Below are positions 1-7,364 of a DNA stretch of 11,142 nucleotides, piece after piece. Source of the DNA: Treponema sp. Its GTDB lineage: Bacteria > Spirochaetota > Spirochaetia > Treponematales > Treponemataceae. How positions within the stretch are numbered: position 1 is the stretch's first letter; each line of letters starts with the position of its first letter. The stretch spans positions 1 through 11,142 of the forward strand of contig JAFOTA010000025.1 of assembly GCA_017421145.1 (NCBI GenBank), given 5' to 3'. The notes beneath the pieces were generated by a model. That model was given only the letters and a program-made list of their open reading frames with translations. It made no database searches and had not been told where the DNA came from. The translations under genes were made by a program, and so were the position numbers.

Positions 1-1
1 C

Positions 2-922
2 AAGATGCTCATAAAGGACAGCACGGATCAGGAAGCGGCGGATGTATTCGATGAAATGTACAATCAGGAAATCTCAAATCTGCTTGCAAAAACGGCGGTC
101 ACAAACGCACAGCTCAGGTCAGAATTCGCAAAAAAACAGAACGCGGCAGACGTAAAGGAAGCCCTTTCAAAGATTGCATCACAGATGGAAGGCCGTGCAC
201 AGGCAAACAACAAGCAGACAATCCTCACGAACTCAGCGGTCAACGACATGGTATACAAGCTTTCTACCATCCGCGACGCATATATGGATTTGACCAACAT
301 ACAGAAAGCCGTGGCCGACATGCCCGGAACGATCGGTCTGGATCCTGAATATGACGTGAAGAAATACACCGAAAACTGGGATTCAGCATGGACGAAAGCA
401 AGCGATGACCTTGGTGAATTCTACTGCGAATGTGCCGACGCAATGCTCCCGGCCGTAAACTACGATGATTTCAAGCGCATTATTTCAGTTTACGAAAAAG
501 GAAGCACCGCGACCATGACATATTCAAAGGTCGTCGGTATAAAGCAGACTATCGCTTACCTCTACGACAAGGAAGGCGACAAGTATCTTGGAGAAGCAAA
601 AGAATCGCTTACGAACGCAAACAAAGAAACCGGCTCTTCAAAGAACCTCAGCCTGACACTCGTTTCGCTCCAGGGCACGAACGCAATGATCTGCTATGAA
701 CAGGCTCTTTCTTACAACAAGTCGCAGAAAGGAACAGCCGACAAGCTCAAGGAAGCTAACTACGTAATCGGTGACTCGCTCCTTACGGCATATGAAGAAG
801 GATTTACGGACGACGTAAAGAACCTTAAGACGGCTCTTGAATGCTTCAAGGATGCAAAGGATTTCAAGGACGCATCTGAAAAGGCAGCGAAGACCCAGTC
901 ACTCATAGACGACGCAAAATAA
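2..922 (+). CDS. Unrecognised helix-rich protein, 5' end outside window
   Basis: I do not recognise this protein. The frame is open from base 2, the ATG at 5 has no visible ribosome binding site, and the residues after it do not form a signal peptide. The true start is therefore probably upstream, and about 305 residues of the C-terminal part are seen. The sequence is hydrophilic, rich in Lys, Asp, Glu and Ala, and predicted mostly helical. The last 40 residues contain a pattern (ALECFKDAKDFKDASEKAAK) that resembles the degenerate TPR-like repeats in which a helix is followed by a Y/F-K-D-A/S turn. No transmembrane segment or catalytic motif is seen. A secreted or lipid-anchored helical-repeat protein is possible but cannot be judged without the N-terminus. 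Transcription ends at the terminator at 986-1031. It converges with the hydrogenase gene and appears functionally unrelated to it. Confidence 0.75.
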   Translation, partial: KMLIKDSTDQEAADVFDEMYNQEISNLLAKTAVTNAQLRSEFAKKQNAADVKEALSKIASQMEGRAQANNKQTILTNSAVNDMVYKLSTIRDAYMDLTNIQKAVADMPGTIGLDPEYDVKKYTENWDSAWTKASDDLGEFYCECADAMLPAVNYDDFKRIISVYEKGSTATMTYSKVVGIKQTIAYLYDKEGDKYLGEAKESLTNANKETGSSKNLSLTLVSLQGTNAMICYEQALSYNKSQKGTADKLKEANYVIGDSLLTAYEEGFTDDVKNLKTALECFKDAKDFKDASEKAAKTQSLIDDAK

Positions 923-928
923 AACGGC

Positions 929-981
929 AAAAAAACGGTTCCAAAACACGGCATGGTTTATTTCAGCCGCATAAGGAACCG
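929..981 (-). terminator. Terminator of the hydrogenase gene (minus strand)
   Basis: Read on the minus strand, a 7-bp stem CGGTTCC/GGAACCG (975-981 with 936-942) encloses a smaller CGGC/GCCG stem. It is followed directly by seven T residues (935-929). It lies just past the hydrogenase stop codon. On the plus strand the same hairpin has no T tract, so it should act only on minus-strand transcripts. Confidence 0.7.
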
Positions 982-985
982 GATC

Positions 986-1031
986 AAGGGAGCCAATGAA
1001 ATTTATTTTTCAGAGGCTCCCTTATTTTTTT
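986..1031 (+). terminator. Terminator of the upstream plus-strand gene
   Basis: A perfect 9-bp stem AAGGGAGCC/GGCTCCCTT (986-994 with 1015-1023) continues inward, after a two-base mismatch, into TGAAA/TTTCA (997-1001 with 1008-1012). A T run follows at 1025-1031. The 3' arm lies inside the last codons of the convergent hydrogenase gene, and the hydrogenase stop codon is in the loop. On the minus strand no T run follows, so the signal is polar. Confidence 0.85.
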
Positions 1032-2478
1032 CGGCATCGCCCACATATTTTCCGAGCTGGACGTTCGCAAGACCGACCTTTTGTATCACGCAGGGACCGG
1101 CAACGCATCCGCCTTCACAGCTCATGACCTCAACCATGTTCCCTGTCTTTTCATCCGGCTTTATCCTGCCTGCATTTATGTCGCCGTAATAGCGGAGCTT
1201 TTTCATTCCTTCCTTGTCAAGCCCGTTTATCACGTCAAGCTTCAGTATGGAAGGATCTTCAAGCCTCACCTTCACGGCCTCCGCTACGCCGCCTGTCCTT
1301 GCAAAATTACGTGCGCTTGGACTTGGGACGTTTTCCTTTGCAACAGCTTCCAGTTTGGTAGGATCGATTTTCTTTGCCTCAAAGAAAGCGGCAAGCTCCT
1401 CCGCAGTAATCACATAATCAACAAGCTCATCGTCAAATCCTTCGCGTCTTTTTGCAAGGCATGGTCCCACGAAAACGGTCACGCATTCAGGATCATCTTT
1501 TTTTGCGATTTCAGCGGCATAATGCATGGGGCTTCTTGTTTCAGAAACGCACGGATCAAGGTCAGGGACATGTATATGGACTGCACGCACATAGGCAGAG
1601 CAGCATGACGTGGTCATAAGCTTGTCACCCCTTTTCATACGGGCGGCAAATTCAGCGGCTTCCTTTTCCGCACAGATATCGGCACCTGAAGCGACCTCAT
1701 AAATCCGGGTGAATCCGAGAAGCTCAAAACCTTTTTCAAGCTGGCCTGCACTTGCCTTGAACTGGGATGCAATTGCAGGAGCATACATCACGCTGACCTT
1801 ATGCCCCTGCATTATATGCTTGATAACGTCAACAAGCTGGCTTTTGTCCATCATGGCCCCGAAAGGACACTCGGTCATGCATTTTCCGCAGTAGATGCAT
1901 TTGTGGAAATCTATCACTTCATGTCCGTCCTCGCCTTTTGAAATGGCACCTACAGGACAAGCGGCCTCACATGGAACCGTAATCTTTATGATTGCATGGT
2001 AAGGGCAGTTCTGTTCGCAGAGTCCGCAGTGAATGCATTTTTCCGCATCGATATGGGCGTGATGAACTATATGTATCGCCTTTTTCGGGCAGTTCACCAT
2101 GCATGGACGGGCAAAGCATCCCTGGCATGCGTTCGTGACCATGAAATTCTGCTTTACGCATCCGTTGCAGGCTTCATGAAGCACGGTGATCATCGGCCAA
2201 GTGGGTTCCTTTCTTTCCAATGCTTCCCTTGCATAATCGTCAAGGTCATTGTAATCGTTGTAGTTTTCCACGGAGATTCCCATGCGTGCAAGAATCCTCA
2301 TGCGGAGAAGCTCCCTGTCATGATAGATGCAGCACCCGATCGGATGGCTTCCCTCAGGCCTCATCTCTATTGGTATTTTATTTATTTTTCTTGAATCAAG
2401 CTCATCATCAAGCTGAAGCTTCGCTATGCGGACAAGAAGTTCGCGCTTTACGTTGGTTGCATTGTTGTTGATATTCAT
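1003..2478 (-). CDS. hydA: Monomeric [FeFe]-hydrogenase, group-B-like
   Basis: Catalyses reversible reduction of protons to H2, probably with ferredoxin as electron partner in the cytoplasm; no signal peptide is seen. The 491-residue protein carries Cys-rich iron-sulfur segments: C118/C121/C126/C130, C148/C151/C154/C158 and C194/C197/C200/C204 (the last two are classical CxxCxxCxxxCP). The H-cluster motifs follow in order: TSCC at 290-293, GPCLAKRRE from 338, and CEGGCVAGP from 454, which supplies C454 and C458. GPC rather than MPC in the second motif and EGGCxxGP in the third fit the group B (M2-type) family. Ser follows the TSCC motif. The open frame extends 72 codons further upstream, but the ATG at 2478 is chosen because family-like sequence begins there (KRELLVRIAKL, then IPIEMRPEG and CCIYHDRE) and because a promoter ends six bases before it. 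No Shine-Dalgarno sequence precedes this ATG. The gene is monocistronic, convergent with the 2-922 gene and divergent from the phosphodiesterase gene. A sensory rather than catalytic role cannot be excluded. Confidence 0.93.
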   Translation of the reverse strand: MNINNNATNVKRELLVRIAKLQLDDELDSRKINKIPIEMRPEGSHPIGCCIYHDRELLRMRILARMGISVENYNDYNDLDDYAREALERKEPTWPMITVLHEACNGCVKQNFMVTNACQGCFARPCMVNCPKKAIHIVHHAHIDAEKCIHCGLCEQNCPYHAIIKITVPCEAACPVGAISKGEDGHEVIDFHKCIYCGKCMTECPFGAMMDKSQLVDVIKHIMQGHKVSVMYAPAIASQFKASAGQLEKGFELLGFTRIYEVASGADICAEKEAAEFAARMKRGDKLMTTSCCSAYVRAVHIHVPDLDPCVSETRSPMHYAAEIAKKDDPECVTVFVGPCLAKRREGFDDELVDYVITAEELAAFFEAKKIDPTKLEAVAKENVPSPSARNFARTGGVAEAVKVRLEDPSILKLDVINGLDKEGMKKLRYYGDINAGRIKPDEKTGNMVEVMSCEGGCVAGPCVIQKVGLANVQLGKYVGDAEKNKGASEK

Positions 2479-2484
2479 GCATAT

Positions 2485-2513
2485 ATTATAGAACAAAACG
2501 CAGGCATTGTCGA
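2485..2513 (-). promoter_or_regulatory. Promoter of the hydrogenase gene, predicted leaderless
   Basis: On the minus strand, TCGACA (2513-2508; five of six matches to the -35 consensus) is separated by 17 bases from a perfect TATAAT (2490-2485). The hydrogenase ATG (2478) begins only six bases after the -10 box. Transcription would thus start at or next to the A of the start codon, leaving no 5' untranslated region. Confidence 0.7.
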
Positions 2514-2568
2514 TTGGCAGGAAAATCAAGGCAGAAAATCCATCATGCGGCGGCTCAAAAACTTTTAT

Positions 2569-2596
2569 TTGACATTGACGGAAGATGTAATAGAAT
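2569..2596 (+). promoter_or_regulatory. Promoter of the EAL phosphodiesterase gene
   Basis: A perfect -35 box TTGACA (2569-2574) is followed after 16 bases by TAGAAT (2591-2596), one mismatch from the -10 consensus. The predicted start near 2603 gives a leader of about 55 bases before the ATG at 2657. It faces away from the hydrogenase promoter 55 bases to the left, so one regulator bound in between could affect both. Confidence 0.6.
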
Positions 2597-2656
2597 ATAA
2601 AAAAGCATCTCGAAATTGCATTGTCCAGCGCTTCCGTAAAAAAAGTAGGTGATAAC

Positions 2657-4816
2657 ATGGAAAAGTATGAATATGATGAAAAAGAGCTTTCCATACTAGA
2701 GGGAATGGAAATTCCCTTCGCCGTATATCAGTTCGTCGACAACCGCGTGGTTACCCTTGCACTCTCGAAAGGATACATGGAGCTTTTCGACCTCCACGGA
2801 CATGAAGAAACCTACAGGCTGATGGATGAGGACATGTACCGTGACTGCCACCCGGATGACATTGCGGAGCTGGAAGATGCCGCCATTGATTTTGCGGTCA
2901 AGGACAAGCCTTACAACGTAATCTACCGCTCGAAGATAAAGGGCAGATACGTGATGATCCATGCAAGGGGATACCATTTCTATAAAAACGGAAAAAGGCT
3001 TGCGCTGATTTCATACACGGATGAAGGCGAATACCACGAAACTGAAGATGAGAATCACAGCATTTTTTCAAGCGTGTTCACGAACATCTTCAAGGCAAAG
3101 GACGACGAAAAAATCATAAAATACGATTACCTTACGGCTCTTCCGACAATCTCGCACTTTTTCTATATAACCGACACGAGCCATTTCCAAAAAATAGTGG
3201 AACGGAACGAAACCCCGGTAATGCTCTTTTTCGACCTGAACGGAATGAAACGCTTCAACGCCAAATACGGATTCGAAGAAGGAGACAAGCTCATAATAGC
3301 ATTCTCAAGGCTTCTGGCCGCGACTTTTTCGAACGACAGCTGCAGCAGGTTCGGGATGGACAGGTTCTGTGCGTTCACGAGCGACAAAAATCTTGAGGAA
3401 AGGCTGTGGAAATTTTTCGGGGAATGCGAACAGCTGAACGGAGGAAAAACTCTCCCGGTGAGCGTGGGAATCTATTCTAGGGAAATCGGAATGTGCGGAG
3501 CGAGCACCGCATGCGACAGGGCAAAAATGGCATGCGACTTCAGCAAGGAATACTATCTTTCGCATTTCACTTATTTTGATTCTTCAATGCTTGAAAAAGC
3601 GGAAAAAAAGCAGTATGTAATAGAAAACATAGACAAGGCCATAAACGAAGGATGGATAAAAGTCTATTACCAGCCCATAGTGCGCACGGCAAACGGAAGG
3701 GTCTGCGATGAAGAAGCCCTTGCAAGATGGATAGATCCGGAAAAAGGATTCATGAGCCCGGCAGATTTTATCCCTGCGCTTGAAGATTCAAAACTAATCC
3801 ACAAGCTCGACCTGTTCGTGACGGAAGAAATCTTCAGGAAGATGAGGAATCAGGCCGATGCGGGACTTCCCATAGTACCGGTTTCAGTGAACCTTTCCCG
3901 TGCAGATTTCGAATCGTGCGACATAGTTGAAGAAATCAGCTCGCGCGTCAAAAAAGCAGGTGTGCCGCCTGAAAACCTCACCATAGAGATAACCGAAAGC
4001 ATAATCGGAAAAGACTACGAGTACATGAAAAAGCAGATAAAGCGTTTCCAGTCGCTAGGGTTCAAGGTCTGGATGGATGACTTCGGATCAGGCTACTCAT
4101 CGCTCGACGTGCTGCACGACCTTCAGTTCGACCTTATAAAATTCGACATGAAATTCATGAGGCAGTTCCATGACAACGAAAAGACCAAGGTGCTGCTTTC
4201 CGCACTCATGAGAATGGCGATGAACCTGGGCATAGACACGATATGCGAAGGCGTGGAAACTGAAAGCCAGGTTGAATTCCTCAAGGAAATCGGATGCACG
4301 AAGCTCCAGGGATTCTACTACACCGCCCCGATCCCCATGGAAAAAATACTTGAACGCTACAAAACCGGAAAGCAGATAGGCTTTGAAAACCCGGCGGAAT
4401 CCGAATACTACACTTCAATCGGAAAAATCAACCTCTACGATCTTTCGGCGGTGACCAACAACGACGATGAAGTGATCAGCAACGCATTCAACACGCTTCC
4501 GATGGTCATATTCGAATGCAACGACGACGGGCTTAGGATTGTCAGGGGAAACAAATCATACAAGGAATTCATAAAAAAATATTTCCTTTCGCTTGTGGAT
4601 ACAGATACAATCGAATTCGACAAGCTGATTGAAAACAAGGGAGAGCTTTTCCGCAGCGCGATCAAAAAATGCAGGGAAACGGATTCACCCGCCATACTTC
4701 ACGAAAAACTGATCGACGGAACGAAGATGCATGTTTACATAAGGAAAATAGCCACAAACCCTATTTCGTCCGTAACCGCAATAGTCGCCGTGATTCTGGG
4801 CGTAAGCGAAATATAG
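2657..4816 (+). CDS. c-di-GMP phosphodiesterase: PAS-like, degenerate GGDEF, intact EAL
   Basis: Probably hydrolyses the second messenger cyclic di-GMP to pGpG. The ATG at 2657 (719 residues) is preferred over one 12 codons upstream because AGGTG at 2647-2651 lies five bases before it. Domains: residues about 20-120 look like a PAS fold. Residues about 155-310 form a GGDEF domain whose signature has decayed to GMDRF (233-237), so cyclase activity is not expected; it may still bind GTP or act as a regulatory module. Residues about 320-570 form an EAL domain in which the expected catalytic and metal-binding motifs are present: EALARW from E353, N412 in VNLS, E444 in IEITES, DDFGSGYSS from D474, K495, E531 in CEGVET and Q551. 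A C-terminal stretch (about 610-700, starting LPMVIFECNDDG) resembles a second, divergent PAS-like domain. No membrane segment is evident, so it probably senses a cytoplasmic signal. It is transcribed alone, divergently from the hydrogenase gene. Confidence 0.92.
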   Translation: MEKYEYDEKELSILEGMEIPFAVYQFVDNRVVTLALSKGYMELFDLHGHEETYRLMDEDMYRDCHPDDIAELEDAAIDFAVKDKPYNVIYRSKIKGRYVMIHARGYHFYKNGKRLALISYTDEGEYHETEDENHSIFSSVFTNIFKAKDDEKIIKYDYLTALPTISHFFYITDTSHFQKIVERNETPVMLFFDLNGMKRFNAKYGFEEGDKLIIAFSRLLAATFSNDSCSRFGMDRFCAFTSDKNLEERLWKFFGECEQLNGGKTLPVSVGIYSREIGMCGASTACDRAKMACDFSKEYYLSHFTYFDSSMLEKAEKKQYVIENIDKAINEGWIKVYYQPIVRTANGRVCDEEALARWIDPEKGFMSPADFIPALEDSKLIHKLDLFVTEEIFRKMRNQADAGLPIVPVSVNLSRADFESCDIVEEISSRVKKAGVPPENLTIEITESIIGKDYEYMKKQIKRFQSLGFKVWMDDFGSGYSSLDVLHDLQFDLIKFDMKFMRQFHDNEKTKVLLSALMRMAMNLGIDTICEGVETESQVEFLKEIGCTKLQGFYYTAPIPMEKILERYKTGKQIGFENPAESEYYTSIGKINLYDLSAVTNNDDEVISNAFNTLPMVIFECNDDGLRIVRGNKSYKEFIKKYFLSLVDTDTIEFDKLIENKGELFRSAIKKCRETDSPAILHEKLIDGTKMHVYIRKIATNPISSVTAIVAVILGVSEI

Positions 4817-4937
4817 GGAGATCCGTATTTTTTTTCAGGTACATGTTTTTTAACTTCACAAAACCTTTAAAAAGGTTTATATTTATAAGGATTATTCCGG
4901 GCTTTTACGCAGCCCCATATTATATAGGAGATTTTCA
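4817..4937 (+). promoter_or_regulatory. Promoter and leader of the dehydrogenase-fumarase unit
   Basis: The core promoter is TTCACA (4855-4860), a 17-base spacer, then TATATT (4878-4883). The spacer holds a perfect inverted repeat AAACCTTT-AA-AAAGGTTT (4861-4878) that runs into the -10 box, a good position for a repressor. From 4854 to 4881 it matches the hdr promoter region (7548-7575) at 25 of 28 positions. The leader contains a small GGGCT/AGCCC hairpin (4899-4903 with 4911-4915) and the Shine-Dalgarno AGGAG at 4926-4930, seven bases before the ATG. No clear terminator for the preceding phosphodiesterase gene is seen, only a T run near 4829-4835 without a convincing stem. Confidence 0.65.
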
Positions 4938-5879
4938 ATGGCAAACAAAATTACAATTATCGGAGCCGGTCAGGTTGGTTCAACGGTCGCTTATGCCATC
5001 ACATTGAAGCAGCTTGCTTCTGAAATCGTCATGATTGACATAGCAAAAGAAAAGGCGATGGGAGAAGCAATGGACATCCGCCAGGGAACACCTTTCGTAG
5101 GCCCTGTTTCAATCCGCGACGGCGACTATGAGGATGCAAAGGATTCTGATATTGTTATTTTCACATCAGGCGTAGGCAGAAAACCGGGACAGTCACGTCT
5201 TGATTTGACGCAGACGAACGTTGACATCACAAAATCCGTAATTCCTCTGATTACCAAGGTAGCTCCGAACGCACTGTATGTGATTGTTGCCAATCCAGTC
5301 GATATCCTCACATACCAGTTCGTGAAGACATCAGGAATTCCTGAGAACCACATCTTCGGTACAGGAACAATGCTCGACACCGCAAGATTCCGCGCACGCA
5401 TCGCAGAGACATACAAGGTCGGCGCAACTAACGTACACGGCTATGTTTTCGGAGAACACGGAGATTCATCTTTCGTTCCTTGGTCACTGGCAAACATCGG
5501 TTCAATTTCCGTCGACAATTTTGCAAAATCTTTCACAGGCGGAAAGCTTCCTGATTTCGACAAGAACGACGTTGAGGATTACATCAGAAAATCAGGCGGA
5601 ATCATCATCAACGCAAAGAAATTCACAAACTACGGAATCGGAGTCACCACGGCAAATCTGGTCGAAGCCCTGAACTATGACACTGATTCAGTGCTCACCA
5701 TCACTTCAATGATGAAGGGCGAATACGGAATCAGCGACGTATGTCTTTCAATCCCGACCATCATCGGATGCAAGGGAATCAAGGGACATGTCGCAGCACC
5801 GCTTCCTGAAGATGAAATCGAAAAGCTCCGCCACAGTGCAGAATGCCTCAAAGACGTAATCAAGCAGATTCAGTTCTAG
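4938..5879 (+). CDS. Lactate/malate dehydrogenase family; Arg at specificity site favours malate
   Basis: NAD-dependent 2-hydroxyacid dehydrogenase of 313 residues, full length for the family and cytoplasmic. An N-terminal Rossmann fold shows GAGQVGS (9-15) and D34, the acidic residue that selects NAD over NADP. Catalytic residues are in place: N119 in ANPVD, D147 and R150 in LDTARFR, H174 in GEHGD. GEHGD, ANPVDILTY and the LDTARFR segment are typical of bacterial L-lactate dehydrogenases. R152 and H167 align with the two residues that bind the activator fructose 1,6-bisphosphate in those enzymes. However, in GRKPGQSRLDL the residue aligned with the LDH specificity glutamine (Gln102) is R81. 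Arg here is the malate dehydrogenase signature, and a Gln-to-Arg change is known to convert an LDH to malate dehydrogenase. The fumarase gene 89 bases downstream supports oxaloacetate/malate as the substrate pair. Homology alone would give the label L-lactate dehydrogenase, and that remains possible. Strong AGGAG ribosome binding site. Confidence 0.9.
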   Translation: MANKITIIGAGQVGSTVAYAITLKQLASEIVMIDIAKEKAMGEAMDIRQGTPFVGPVSIRDGDYEDAKDSDIVIFTSGVGRKPGQSRLDLTQTNVDITKSVIPLITKVAPNALYVIVANPVDILTYQFVKTSGIPENHIFGTGTMLDTARFRARIAETYKVGATNVHGYVFGEHGDSSFVPWSLANIGSISVDNFAKSFTGGKLPDFDKNDVEDYIRKSGGIIINAKKFTNYGIGVTTANLVEALNYDTDSVLTITSMMKGEYGISDVCLSIPTIIGCKGIKGHVAAPLPEDEIEKLRHSAECLKDVIKQIQF

Positions 5880-5890
5880 AACAACCAAAC

Positions 5891-5953
5891 TGACGGGCCT
5901 GTCAAAATCCGTCATTTAAATTCAAGCGGTCATTAAGGCAGGCTCGATGACCG
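5891..5953 (+). other. Two stem-loops between the dehydrogenase and fumarase genes
   Basis: The first is a 6-bp stem TGACGG/CCGTCA (5891-5896 with 5909-5914). The second is a perfect 7-bp stem CGGTCAT/ATGACCG (5927-5933 with 5947-5953), which ends 15 bases before the fumarase ATG. Neither is followed by a real T tract (the first has only TTTAAATT), so full termination is unlikely. They could protect or process the mRNA, or tune fumarase translation, whose Shine-Dalgarno (GGA at 5958-5960) is weak. Confidence 0.45.
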
Positions 5954-5968
5954 TACCGGACGAAAACT

Positions 5969-7360
5969 ATGGAATATAAGATTGAACATGACTCGATGGG
6001 CGAAGTAAAGGTTCCTGCAGACAAATACTGGGGAGCACAGACAGAACGCAGCCACGAGAATTTTGAAATCGGCGTTGGAATAGAAACGATGCCGCGCGAA
6101 ATAACAAAAGCTTTCGGCTACCTCAAAAAGGCAGCTGCAATGGCAAACAACGCATTGAAGCCGGAGAAGATGACCGATGAAAAGCTCAAGGCCATCTCAC
6201 AGGCTTGCGAAGAAGTGATTTCCGGCTCTTTGAACGACCACTTCCCTCTCGTAGTATGGCAGACAGGTTCCGGCACCCAGAGCAACATGAACGCAAACGA
6301 AGTCATCGCAAACCGCGCGAACGAAATAGCAGGAAAAAAGCTCTGCCACCCGAACGATGACATCAACATGAGCCAGTCATCGAACGACACTTTCCCGACC
6401 GCGCTTCACATTTCAGCCGTATGCGTGATAGAAGACAAGCTCCTTCCGGCAATCGACACATTGGTTTCTACGTTCAAGCGCCTTGAAAAAGAAAACGAAG
6501 GAATCGTAAAATCCGGACGCACGCACCTTCAGGATGCCGTTCCGATCAGCTTCGACCAGGAAATATCAGGCTGGAGGACTTCTTTGGAACGTGACCGCGA
6601 GATGCTCGTATCATCACTCCCGTACCTCAAGCAGCTTGCGCTCGGTGGAACTGCGGTAGGAACCGGGCTGAACGCACCGAAGGGATTCGATTCAAAGGTC
6701 GCCGAATGCGTTTCTAAGCTTACCGGAAAAGATTTCATCACCGCTCCGAACAAATTCCATGCACTCACATCAAAGGACGAGCTTGTGTTTGCTCACGGGG
6801 CAATCAAGGCACTTGCAGCAGACATGATGAAGATTGCAAATGACGTGCGCTGGCTTGCATCAGGTCCACGCGACGGTCTTGGTGAAATCCACATTCCTGA
6901 AAACGAGCCCGGTTCATCAATCATGCCGGGAAAGGTGAACCCGACCCAGTGCGAAGCCGTGACCATGGTTGCGGTCCAGGTAATGGGAAACGATGCGGCA
7001 ATCGGTTTTGCAGCCTCACAGGGCAACTTCGAGCTGAACGTATTCATGCCGGTAATAGCATACAACTTCATCCAGAGCGCACGCCTTCTTGCAGAATCAA
7101 TCCTTTCATTCAACAAGAACTGCGCCGTGGGAATTACCGCAAACAAAGAAAATATGCACCACAACCTTTACAATTCACTGATGCTCGTAACAGCGCTCAA
7201 CCCGTACATCGGATATGAGAATGCGGCAAAAACGGCACACAAGGCTTTCGACGAAAACATTTCCCTGAAAGATGCATGCGTAGGACTCGGTTTCCTCACC
7301 GCAGAAAAATTCGACGAAGTCTTTAAACCAGAAAGCATGGCTTACCCACAAGGTAAATAA
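5969..7360 (+). CDS. fumC: Fumarate hydratase, class II
   Basis: Interconverts L-malate and fumarate without an iron-sulfur cluster; expected to be a cytoplasmic homotetramer. The 463 residues match the usual family length. Diagnostic segments are TGSGTQSNMN (99-108), SSNDTFPT (137-144), GRTHLQDAVP with H186 as the catalytic His, and the fumarase/aspartase signature GSSIMPGKVNP (315-325) on the mobile catalytic loop. Aspartase is the main alternative in this superfamily, but the N-terminal MEYKIEHDSMGEVKVPADKY and the neighbouring dehydrogenase fit fumarase. The start is fixed by this conserved N-terminus even though its ribosome binding site is weak. It probably shares an mRNA with the dehydrogenase and turns its malate into fumarate for fumarate reduction to succinate. 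The last codons (YPQGK, stop) recur in frame 72 bases downstream, which is unusual. Confidence 0.95.
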   Translation: MEYKIEHDSMGEVKVPADKYWGAQTERSHENFEIGVGIETMPREITKAFGYLKKAAAMANNALKPEKMTDEKLKAISQACEEVISGSLNDHFPLVVWQTGSGTQSNMNANEVIANRANEIAGKKLCHPNDDINMSQSSNDTFPTALHISAVCVIEDKLLPAIDTLVSTFKRLEKENEGIVKSGRTHLQDAVPISFDQEISGWRTSLERDREMLVSSLPYLKQLALGGTAVGTGLNAPKGFDSKVAECVSKLTGKDFITAPNKFHALTSKDELVFAHGAIKALAADMMKIANDVRWLASGPRDGLGEIHIPENEPGSSIMPGKVNPTQCEAVTMVAVQVMGNDAAIGFAASQGNFELNVFMPVIAYNFIQSARLLAESILSFNKNCAVGITANKENMHHNLYNSLMLVTALNPYIGYENAAKTAHKAFDENISLKDACVGLGFLTAEKFDEVFKPESMAYPQGK

Positions 7361-7364
7361 ACCG

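Noticed and set aside
1081..1608. 175-codon open frame on the plus strand within the hydrogenase gene
   Set aside because: Antisense shadow of a clearly real gene. It has no Shine-Dalgarno and its protein sequence shows no recognisable pattern.
2504..2625. GCATTGTC repeated at 2504-2511 and 2618-2625 in the divergent promoter region
   Set aside because: A single 8-base match in a 178-base region is expected by chance often enough, and the two copies sit in non-equivalent positions.
2597..2656. c-di-GMP or other riboswitch in the phosphodiesterase leader
   Set aside because: The leader is only about 55 bases and shows no recognisable aptamer fold.
2479..2694. N-terminal extension of the hydrogenase frame by 72 codons to an ATG at 2694
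   Set aside because: It would run through both promoters and overlap the start of the divergent phosphodiesterase gene, and the extra residues do not look like part of the family. The family-like sequence starts at 2478.
4844..4861. Rex (redox repressor) operator at the dehydrogenase promoter, and the equivalent at 7538-7555
   Set aside because: Both promoters contain TTCACAA, a Rex-like half-site, but the required inverted left half is absent in both. The half-site is explained by the -35 box.
4861..4890. The inverted repeat AAACCTTT-AA-AAAGGTTT as a terminator for the phosphodiesterase gene
   Set aside because: The stem is AT-rich with a two-base gap too short for a loop, and no clean T tract follows. 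The related copy before hdrB keeps the promoter boxes but not the palindrome, so promoter function explains it better.
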